From positions 12,147,658-12,211,657 of the forward strand of contig CM067503.1 in assembly GCA_034509495.1 (NCBI GenBank): DNA of 64,000 nt, written 5' to 3'. This DNA is from Acestrorhynchus altus. Lineage: Eukaryota; Chordata; Actinopteri; Characiformes; Acestrorhynchidae. The translations under genes were made by a program, and so were the position numbers. Below the pieces are notes generated by a model. The model was not told the origin of the DNA and searched no databases. It worked only from the letters and a program-made list of their open reading frames with translations. Below, in pieces: positions 45,295-54,609 of this stretch (position 1 is the first letter of the stretch; each line of letters starts with the position of its first letter).

Positions 45295-46556
45295 AGGGAT
45301 TTGAAAAATAGTAGAATTGTAAGAGAGTGATAGTGAAATACCAGTTTGAGTAATAGTAAGTACAGTGAGTAGTGGAAATTACAGTTTGAGTAATAGTAGA
45401 GTACAGTGAGTAGTAGAATACAGTTTGAATAATAGTAGGTACAGTGAGTAGTAGAATACGGATTTGAGTAATGAGGGAGTACAGTGGAAGTGGTAGATTT
45501 GAGTAATAGTAGAGTACAGTGAGTAGTAGAATACAGTTTGAGTAATAATAGGAAGTGCAGTAGTAGTAGATTTGAGGAGTAATAGTAGAGTACAGTGAGT
45601 AGTAGAATACGGTTGAGTAATAGGAGTACAATTGAGTAGTAATTTGGTAATAGTAAGTGCAGTGAGTAATGAATACAGTTTGAGTAATAGGAGTACAGTG
45701 GTAGTAGAATACAGTTTGGTAATAGGAAATTACAGTGAGTAGTAGAATACAGTTAGAGTAATAGGGAATTACAGTAAGTAGTAGAATACAGTTTGAGTAA
45801 AGAGTACAAGTGAGTAGTAAGGAATACAGTTTAATTAATAGGAGAGTACAGTGAGTAGTAGAATACAGTTTGAGTAATAGGAGAGTACAGTGAGTAATCA
45901 AGATACAAGTTTGAGTAATGAGGGAATTACAAGTGAAGTAGTAGATTTGAGTAATAGTAAGAAATTACAGTGAGTAGTAGAATACAGTTTAGGAAGTAAT
46001 GAGAGTACAGTGAGTAGTAGAATACAGTTTGAGTAATAAGGGAATTACAGTAAGTAGTAGAATACATTTTGAGCATTAGGAGAGTGATGAAATATTGGGA
46101 ATACAGTTTGAGTAATGGGGAATTACAGTGGAGTAGTAGAATACAGTTTGGAGTAATAGGAGAGTACTGATGAGTAGTAGAATACAGTTTGAGTAATAGG
46201 AGAGTACAGTGGTAGTAGAATACAGTTTAGGAGTAATGAGAATTACAGTGAGTAGTAGATTTTGAGTAATGGTAGAGTACAGTGAGTAGTAGAATGCAGT
46301 TTGAGTAATGAAGTGCAGTGGTAGTAGAATACAGTTTGAGTGTAAGGGAGTACAGTAAGTAGTAGAATACATTTTGAGCATTAGAGAGTACAGTAAGTAG
46401 TAGAATACAGTTTGAGTAATAGGGGAGTACAGTGAGTAGTAGAATACAGTTTGAGTAATAGGGGAGTACAGTAAGTAGTAGAATACATTTTGAGTAATAG
46501 GGGAGTACAGTGAGTAGTAGAATACATTTTGAGCATTAGGAGAGTACAGTGAGTAG
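45295..46556. repeat. 39-bp minisatellite, about 32 degenerate copies
   Basis: Consensus in two halves: GAGTACAGTGAGTAGTAGAA and TACAGTTTGAGTAATAGGA (39 bp). Copies differ by small losses or gains (AGT trimmed to GT; GAGTAC or GAATTAC; GTGAGT or GTAAGT). 39 is a multiple of three, so the minus strand stays open for long stretches (45269-45901 and 46076-46561), giving a YYSLYSPITQTVF period of 13 residues. These are not credible proteins. Confidence 0.93.
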
Positions 46557-47002
46557 CTCAATGAGGTTTACATAGTTAACATCTACACTTGTAGGTCAGC
46601 AGTTTCCTGGTACAGCTGCAAGCTGATTTCCATAAAGCTGCAATAGGACAGAGAGCAGCAGTGTAAATTTGTTACCTTTTGCTTCCTTCATGCAGTTTTT
46701 CACAGTGACCCTCACATACGTCACTCTAGATGGGTGTAAGACATTGTTACCATTGGAGTGTATCATTCTCTCTGTCAGAATGCAGCACATACAACTATCA
46801 GTCACATGATCAAATATGCTAAATGAACTCTTGACCTAGGTGCCTGTCTGCACAAAGAGATGTGTCTGAGTGATAGCAGGCCTGCATACAGCCATGCTGC
46901 TTAAGGCCACGTTTAACACCTAGTGTAATGTCAGAACATGCATTATATGCATATCTTCTATGCATGCAACTACTTTAAGAAGGTATCTTTAAACCCTTGA
47001 TT

Positions 47003-47031
47003 TTGTGTCCCAATACTTTTGTCCAGTGTGG
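47003..47031 (+). mobile_element. solitary Tc1/mariner-like terminus
   Basis: TGTGTCCCAATACTTTTGTC-CAGTGTGG, the terminal motif also at 26209-26235 and 11315-11340. The rest of the element to the left is not recognisable. Confidence 0.5.
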
Positions 47032-47119
47032 AAAGGCCAAATTTAAAGTCAGTTAGTGCCATCTTGTGGTCATTTTTTGTAGTCATGTTGCTCCTAATGG
47101 AGGATTTATTCCAAATTCT

Positions 47120-47292
47120 CTGATGAATTAAATATGTGGCACGGCAGCATCATATCCTGTTCCAGAGGCCTGGGTTTATGGGTTCAAGCCCCACTCATGT
47201 CACTCTGTGAGGAGTTTGCTGTGTTCAAGTGGATTTCCTTGAACTCCAATTTCCAACACCTCATAAAAATACACTTGGTATGTGAATTCCCT

Positions 47293-47330
<38 letters not shown>

Positions 47331-47380
47331 TACCAGAGTCAGCTCTACCTCCTGGGGATGCTCTACCTCCTGGGGATGAT
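47120..47380 (+). repeat. fish repeat module, (GT)n, and an 18-bp tandem duplication
   Basis: GGTTCAAGCCCCACTCATGT-CACTCTGTGAGGAGTTTG is a common fish repeat segment. (GT)16 follows at 47297-47329. CTCTACCTCCTGGGGATG is then repeated in tandem at about 47344-47379. Confidence 0.6.
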
Positions 47381-47384
47381 CAAG

Positions 47385-48715
47385 TCTTTAGGTGTGAAAG
47401 GTCAGCCTCAAAGAGCTTTCAATGAGTCTGTGGTGTCATGTGTGGTGTTTATCTGCTGTGATCTGGGATGGTAATAATACAGTCAAAGACAACAATAGTC
47501 TCAACAAGATCATTACAGAGGCAGGGGAGTTCACTGAGCAGGCTAATTGACCAAAATGGCAGGACTTGTGTGGTGTTCCTGGAAAGTCAAAGTCAGTATC
47601 TACCGAAAGTGAGCCTGACTCATGAGCCAGCAACTCATTACTGGTAATGGGCACCCAAGGCTCCTTGATGCAATTTAACAAAAACCCACCTCAACTTGCA
47701 GGACTTTAAAGGTCTGCTGCAAACATCTTGGTGCCAGATATCACAGAAGGTTTTGCAGAGGTCTTGCCAGGGTCCATTAAGTCAGAACTGAGTGGTCTTA
47801 ATGTTATGGTTGATCAGTGTATGTAAGGTCAGTTGTCTGTTTTGTATGGTAAATTAAATGTTTTTATACTATTTAAAAATGCATTAAAAAGTTAAATACC
47901 GTGTAAGACAAACTGTTATTGTTTCTGTCCATTACACATAGAATCTCAACTCATTATGTTTAATTTCAAGTAGTTTGAATGAATTGAAAATAAATAATCA
48001 AACCATATCCGCAATAAAACATCTTGAAATATGTAACTTGTACTATGAAATTTGTAACTCGCTCTACAATGAAGCTTTTCACACCAAAATACCTGAACAA
48101 TAACTCTGCATACATAAATGGTACATGTAAATAAATGGTGCTACAGGCATAAATTATACCATGTGATGAAAACAACGTATATGAATAACAAAGTATATGT
48201 TAAAGTATTTATTTGTAACACCAAAATCACATGATGATGAAAAATGCTTGTTTGACCAGAACCTAAAGTACAGTTTTCATCTTAGATAATGACACACATT
48301 TGTTGTGTTTCCTTTATACTTCAGTCCAACTGACACAATACACACAACAAGGCATTTGGATACCTTTTTGGTGAACCACTGAGCCTTTTTCACACTAGTA
48401 CACAGAGAGCTACTTAAGAATAGTCCACCAGATGGCAGAAGATGAATTGTCTTTGTAGATTTTAGTCCGTCTCTCTATGTAGACAATAAAAAGAGTGGAA
48501 TAAGAAAAAATAAACACTAGATTTAATTCATTCAACATCTGATGAGAACAGTTTTCCAGTGATTAACACTTTATTCCAGAGTGAGTCAAAGGTTGTTTCT
48601 GTATACATGAGTAATAAGAACATGTTGATGATCAATAGAAAATGGATCATATGTTTTCTCAGATGGGTTTAGTAGAGAGGGAGTAAAGCAGTTAGGATCG
48701 GATAGCCTACTTTGT
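47385..48715. other. no gene recognised; palindromic-MITE end at about 47800-47823
   Basis: Ends of the palindromic family (CTTAATGTTATGGTTGATCA-GTGTATG) occur at 47795-47822. The remainder is AT-rich and unassigned. Confidence 0.45.
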
Positions 48716-48719
48716 GCTT

Positions 48720-48965
48720 CAGTTAATAACTTTTTCCCCCCTAATTTGGAAGTGCCAATTACCCAACCCTGTCAGGACTCTCCTGCTATCATGTACAATT
48801 CTCCCGACACTAGGAGGGTGAAGACCAGTACATGCTTCCTCCAGTACATGTGAAGCCACTGCCTCTTTTGTGAACTGCCACCATTGTGTCATTGCTGTGC
48901 AGCCAACACGCTTGGAGGGAAGTTACAGGTCCCCAGCAGATGCCTGTGCTAACCTATGAAAGTGA
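48720..48965 (+). repeat. fish SINE-like interspersed repeat
   Basis: GTGCCAATTACCCAACCCTG, then CACTAGGAGGGTGAAGACCA, GTACATGTGAAGCCACTGCC and CAACACGCTTGGAGGGAAG. I recall this module order from repeats of otophysan fishes. No clear A/B box was delimited. Confidence 0.5.
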
Positions 48966-48969
48966 AAAC

Positions 48970-51070
48970 TGGCCTCCGGATGCAGCTTGTTATCTTTGGT
49001 CTAATAGCAGCAATTAGGTGACGCTGATGACAAGATATATAAGGTTCTTAGTCTCACCGCCTGGGGACTTTTATGAGGCTTGGCTGCTTGGAACAAGCCT
49101 TCCAAAGCAGAACAAATCAAAACATTTACAAGAAGAATTTTACTTAAATATGACGCTTCACTGGATGCCAAATCCAGCAGAGTACATCAGTGGAATAGAT
49201 TTATATGCTGTGGCTCCCAACACTGATCCTGAAGTACCTGCTCTGCTGCTCTACAGTTCACACACATCCACTTCAGACTGGGGATGTTAATCTGATTAGT
49301 GGTGTTGATTATCTTAGTGCAGGGAAAAACAACAACATTCAAATGAAGGGTGTTGAAGACAATAGCTGAGCTGCTGAAGAGGAAAAACATGTTTTACAAG
49401 CATGACCCCACAAAAATAATTCAGTGCAAATTCCTGGCCCTGCTTTGCATTAAAAATTGCTCCCTATTACGGATATTGCACTATATAATGTATCATTCAT
49501 GCTCCTCGTTCCATGTCATTCTGTGGTTATCTAGTCTCCAGTCAACACACACAAACAAGTGAATCATTCTGAATGCTGTATGGTTTATGCCCACATCCTG
49601 GGAGTTTATTAATATCGTAAAGTTTGTTCAATAAAGTCCAAATTAGACTACTAGGCATGAAGCTTCAATATGTGCCGTATTAAATCATAATTGAAGGTTT
49701 GTCATGAGCAAATCACTTATAATTGAATCACACTATGAAGTGCACTAAATAAAGGGCACTAAACACTTTGTTTAGACCTTGTTATGGAACGTATTGAGCA
49801 TAAATGAATGAATAAATGAACATTGCATTCGTGTATAATAGGCAGCATTTAATTCTTAGCTAATTCTGTTTTGCAATTTTATTCAATGCTAAGTTTCTTG
49901 CATCACAAACTGAAGTTATTAACATGGTTGATTCCATTGTCTAAAATGATCAATATTGATTCAAATTTGATTGTTAAGATTGACGTTGAGGTTAATATAT
50001 TTGCAGTTTGCAAATGTTGGGCTCCTAAAATGCCAGTGATGTTTGCATGGGTTCTCAGCCTTTTGGATCTCCAGGCCCACCTGTTTATAACTAGAAAGCA
50101 TAAATGCCCACAAGAAAAGAAAACATTTTATGTGTGATCATAGAAATGCAATATTACAGGATTTTACCCATATGTGAATTTATGCAGATATAGTGTAGTA
50201 TTCAGGCACAACAAAGTGGCATTGACAAAGATGTTCTTGATATTACAAGTCTGTGAAGCACCACAATGATTTTGAAGCTGTATTTAAAAGAAATAATGCT
50301 ATATAGTATTGCTTTAGTGCACTGCAACACTCATGCACCGACTTGACCTCATGAGCTCGCCATTTTTTATTTTATTTTTGAGGTGTGTAAGAGCAGGGAA
50401 ATATATAAAATGCAAAGGCTGGAGATTTGATGAATCCCAGTGCAAAAAAAATGAATGGGCACCCCTGCATTACATACACTACACACAGGAAATACAAAAA
50501 GAAATGACAGTGTCTTTATTTCTGTATTTGTCATTGTTTTGTCTCAAACAAGCTGTTGCACTTAATGCCTGCCACTCCACCCACTAGCATCTAATGATAA
50601 GCTAAATGCGTTTCTTTTTAGATCTGTTTGGAAAGCAGTACGTATACATCAGCTGCATGATACAGTGGACAAATAAGGATTTGATCTTCTATGAAATAGA
50701 AATGAAAAAAAACGTGCTACAAATTGAGAAGAATTCAACTGAAAAGGGCTACAGTGAATGAAATGCATTACAATTGAAAGGGGGAACAATAAGCTCCAGG
50801 GCTTTATGTTGCTGAAGTGTTCGGGTATATTATTATAAAACCATTCATGGCTATATAAAATACGGGCGTATTAAGAGTCTCTGTTTTTATGTATGTTGTT
50901 CAAGAACAGCTCTGGTTGCCATGGCTCCTCCCCAGTGGTTACACTACAAGCAGACCAGTACTGCAGGACCAGGATTGGAGAATTTGATTAATATCTAATT
51001 GAACCTTGTAAAACACACTGTATGTCCCCTTATAATTAACGCATTCAACTACTTCAAGTTGAACCAATTG
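48970..51070. other. no gene recognised
   Basis: AT-rich, with small repeat scraps (GTACTGCAGGACCAGGATTG at 50957-50976). Short frames have no recognisable content. Confidence 0.45.
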
Positions 51071-51074
51071 CTGG

Positions 51075-51345
51075 TACCTCCAGACTGGGTGGTGAATTGG
51101 CACTGTGCCACAGGAGTAAAAATGAGCTGTGGAATCTCTGAAATGAGGGTTCAGCATCCAGTATTTTTTTGGATGAGATGGGAAGGTGATCATTCAACAT
51201 TCTGACCCAACTAATGCTCTTGTCACTAAATGCAATCAAACCTCACAGCAATGATCCCAAATCTAGTAGAAAGCCTTGCCTGGACGGCAGGATAAATTCA
51301 TTTGAATACCCTTGAGTTTGTATGAAAGAACAAATGAGCAGGTTG
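51075..51345 (+). mobile_element. Tc1/mariner-like element fragment, family B
   Basis: GGTGATCATTCAACATTCTG, then ATGCAATCAAACCTCACAGC and CAAATCTAGTAGAAAGCCTT. Matches the other family-B copies; no terminus is left. Confidence 0.55.
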
Positions 51346-51349
51346 GTGC

Positions 51350-52255
51350 AGAGCCAATGCATTTTTCTTTCATTTGCTTCTTTTACCAGCTGCCTTCTGG
51401 TTGATTGTAAGCCGTGACAACTGATGACCCAAATTCAATGTCAGGAAACTACCGACATTTAGTTGAGAAGTATAGTCACCAAAACCTAACATCTGCTAAA
51501 CATAATGTCAATGTCCTCACAAGGCTGGATTGTAATGTTGTAAGACATTGACATGTTGGCTTTCATGTCATAGTGTTAAGTATCAAAATTCAATGTTGAG
51601 CTTGAATTTGGGTCTCCTGATATCCCTACCTACATTCAACTGGATGTCTGTTGATGTTTGGTGGGCAGCTGATATTGTTTACACCTGACAGAAAGGACCA
51701 AACTAAAGAAAAACAACAAACCTGCCCATTCACTGTTTCTTCTGACATCAAGCAGAGCATTAAAGAGAGATTATCCTGCTTCTGTTGAGCACCACCATTC
51801 CAGGGAACACTGCGTTGGTTCTGATTGGATATGTGACAAATATCAACATCTATACAGCGTTAGAGTCCAACCTTTTCTGATGTCAAATTGGCAGCCGGTG
51901 CCTGCTGGGATCCAAACAATGGAGCCCTGGTTTGCTAAAAAGAAAAAAAAAAGAAAAACCACTGGTCTTAGTTGGCTTTTAAATGAAGTGTTTGTTGCTG
52001 GTGGTGGGAATGCGTTTTTATAGCCTCCTACACCTCGTTTGAGAACTCTCATCATTTTTTTCACATAAACATTTTAACATTTAATCTGACAAGCAAATAC
52101 ACACCCAATGCAACTTCGCATCTGCAGTTTGACTCCATTTTGAATTTAAATTGACATTTTATTGACGCCACTAATATGTGAGGGTGTCAAACCTTCACAT
52201 GATGTAAAGGTTCTTAACCAATTTAACAATCCACGTCTCTTTTACAAACTATCCC
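51350..52255. other. no gene recognised
   Basis: AT-rich, with an A-rich tract at 51940-51957. Nothing else recognised. Confidence 0.45.
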
Positions 52256-52289
52256 AATCAGCTGTAACGATATGACCTTGTTTTTACTC

Positions 52290-52890
52290 TCACTGTCCAT
52301 TGTATGAGCTCCACTAACCATACAGGCGCACTTTGTAGTTCTATAATTACAGACTGGTCCATCTGTTTCTCTGCATACTTTGTTATCCTTTCACCCTGTT
52401 CTTCAATAGTGGCTCCACAGGACCAGCACAGAGCAGGTATTGGGTGATGGGTGACTCTCAGCACTGCAGTGACACTGACATGATGGTGTTAATGTGTGTT
52501 GTGCTAGTATGAGTGAATCCGACACAGCAGTGCTGCTGGAGTGTTTAAACACTGTATTGACTCACTGTCCACTCTACTTGACACTGGTTGCTCCACCTCG
52601 TAGATGCAAAGTCAGAGACAGAAGCTCGACGGTTCTACAGGCTGTGTTGGCCAGTGCTGACAGGACACTGCACAAAGGACTCTGGCTGTTGAACTTTTGG
52701 GGCTTTACACACTCCAGCAGCAAGGCTGTGTCTGACCCACTCATACCAGCATAGCCCACCAAAAGGGCTCCTGACCATTGAAGAACAGGGTGAAAGGAGG
52801 TTAACAAAGTATGCAGAGAAACAGACAGACCACAGAGTGCTCTGGTCAGTGGTCTGTGGTCTGATAAAGGTGGCCATAATGGCACAACCT
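52290..52890. mobile_element. long palindromic (fold-back) element upstream of ghsr
   Basis: The left arm around 52360-52425 (GTTTCTCTGCATACTTTGTT, CCTTTCACCCTGTTCTTCAA) is the inverted copy of the right arm around 52775-52835 (TTGAAGAACAGGGTGAAAGG, AACAAAGTATGCAGAGAAAC). A second inner pairing (TGAGTGAATCCGACACAGCA-GTGCTGCTGGAGTGT versus the reverse of 52710-52748) extends the symmetry. It is non-coding. It matches a palindromic short-element family common in otophysan genomes, by memory only. Confidence 0.75.
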
Positions 52891-53058
52891 GTGGATCTAT
52901 ATGCAGCCATACATGGTTCTTCTATGGCATCCATCCAAGAAGCAGATGAAGCCCCTTTCTTGTTAAGAGTGCAGATGTGACACCAGCATCAGTCTACACC
53001 AGACTGTCTAGGCTGAATGGGCGCAGTGCAGGCTGTGTTGCGCATGTGAGGAAACATC

Positions 53059-53059
<1 letters not shown>

Positions 53060-53098
<39 letters not shown>
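53060..53098. repeat. (CA)n microsatellite in ghsr upstream region
   Basis: About 19 CA units ending roughly 215 bp before the ghsr start codon, so within the 5' UTR or core promoter. Continues as Cys/Val frames on the minus strand. Confidence 0.92.
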
Positions 53099-53099
<1 letters not shown>

Positions 53100-53311
53100 C
53101 TGTGTGCACGGAGTGAGGGACAGCTCGTGGTCGGCTGAAGAGTGCTGGGCAGCTGGGGAGGGCAGTGAGGTGAGTGTGAGCGGCGCGTCGGTGCGCTTTT
53201 ACGCAGAGCTGCAGGGCTGCGTCGGGGCTGCTTTTCTCTCCTCCTCCTCCTGCTCCTCCTTCCAAAAACGATGTGAGACAACTTGAGCAGCGTCCAGAGG
53301 AACCTCCCGCA
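53100..53311 (+). promoter_or_regulatory. ghsr: ghsr 5' UTR / proximal promoter, GC-rich
   Basis: A CpG-rich leader between the CA repeat and the ATG, including GCGGCGCGTCGGTGCGC at about 53179-53195 and a CTCCTCCTCC run. No TATA box is seen, which fits a CpG-type promoter. The transcription start cannot be placed from sequence alone. Confidence 0.45.
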
Positions 53312-54086
53312 ATGAGCAACGGCACGAACGCGTCCGCGTGTCGGGTGTTCGGCGCGTGCGTCGGGGACGGCGCGGACGGCGACGCGGACTACCCGGTGCA
53401 CCTGTTCCCCGTGCCCGTCCTGACGGGCATCACGGCCACCTGCTCCCTCTTGTTCCTGGTGGGCATCGCGGGCAACCTGCTGACCATCCTGGTGGTCACC
53501 AAGTACAAGGACATGCGCACCACCACCAACCTGTACCTGTGCAGCATGGCTGCGTCCGACCTGCTGATCTTCCTGTGCATGCCGCTGGACCTGTACCGCG
53601 TGTGGCGCTACCGGCCCTGGAACCTGGGCGACGAGCTGTGCAAGCTGTTCCAGTTCGTCAGCGAGTGCTGCACCTACTCCGCCATCCTCAGCATCACCGC
53701 GCTCAGCGTGGAGCGCTACTTCGCCATCTGCTTCCCGCTGCGCGCCAAAGTGCTGGTGACCCGCGGGAGGGTGAAGGGCGTGATCGCGCTGCTGTGGACC
53801 GTGGCGCTGTGCAGCGCGGGGCCCATCTTCGCGCTGGTGGGCGTGGAGCACGAGAACGGCACCGAGCCGTGGGAGACCAACGAGTGCAAGGCCACCGAGC
53901 GGGCCATCCAGTCCGGCCTGCTGACCCTCATGGTGTGGGTGTCCAGCGTCTTCTTCTTCCTGCCCGTGCTGTGCCTGACCGTCCTCTACAGCCTGATAGG
54001 CAGAACCCTGTGGAAGAGGAAGGAGAACCCGGTGGGACCCGTCTCCAGCCGGGACAAGAACAATAAGCAGACAGTGAAGATGTTAG
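53312..54086 (+). CDS. ghsr: ghsr exon 1 (N-terminus to intracellular loop 3)
   Basis: Encodes residues 1-258 plus the first base of A259. Very high GC at third positions contrasts with exon 2. Ends KQTVKML|G before GTGAGA (54087-54092). Contains TM1 (about 36-62), TM2 (72-95), TM3 (108-140), TM4 (153-175) and TM5 (200-228). Confidence 0.97.
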
Positions 54087-54548
54087 GTGAGAGCGTGCTT
54101 CTGCTCCTCAAGCACCTGTGAGGTCCATCTTCACACCTCACACAGGGTCATGCATGAGGGAAGGGAGACACGCTGACCATGAAATGACCCCACGCTGCCC
54201 TGATCCGCCTCATTGCTTTGCTGGAATAAGTGTCTGTGTCTGTGTCTGTGGAAGATCTGTCACATCAGCAGCATTTTCATCTCCTGTTTCCTGCATTACA
54301 TTCATCAACATTCTCACTCTTTTTTCATTTTTGTCATCTTTCACTTTTCGTTCATTTTTCATGTTGCATTCTTTTGTGTATGATTTTTTTGTTACGTTTT
54401 TTTTTTTTTTTTTTGTTCTTGTTCTTTCTTCCCTGCTATAAAATGTACATTTATTTAATTGTGCTGTCACAAAAAATATTTTTACAATTTGTAACTTTTT
54501 TTTACATAATTTGAAATCATTGTCATTCATTTCTTCAATTTTTCCACT

Positions 54549-54609
<61 letters not shown>

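Noticed and set aside
45269..46561. 210- and 161-codon minus-strand frames rich in Tyr/Ser/Thr
   Set aside because: Translation of the 39-bp minisatellite, open only because the unit is a multiple of three; no start context or conserved domain.
52494..52934. overlapping frames of about 85-105 codons around 52.5-52.9 kb on both strands
   Set aside because: They are readings of the palindromic element arms, so frames appear symmetrically on both strands.
53057..53851. 264-codon antisense open frame over ghsr exon 1
   Set aside because: Its residues (runs of H, Q, G, A, V) are what the complementary strand of a GC3-saturated coding exon yields. It runs into the CA repeat and has no recognisable domain.
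53338..54066. 242-codon alternative plus-strand frame inside ghsr exon 1
   Set aside because: Arg/Pro/Ala/His-rich shadow frame caused by high GC; the GPCR frame is fully conserved and explains the region.
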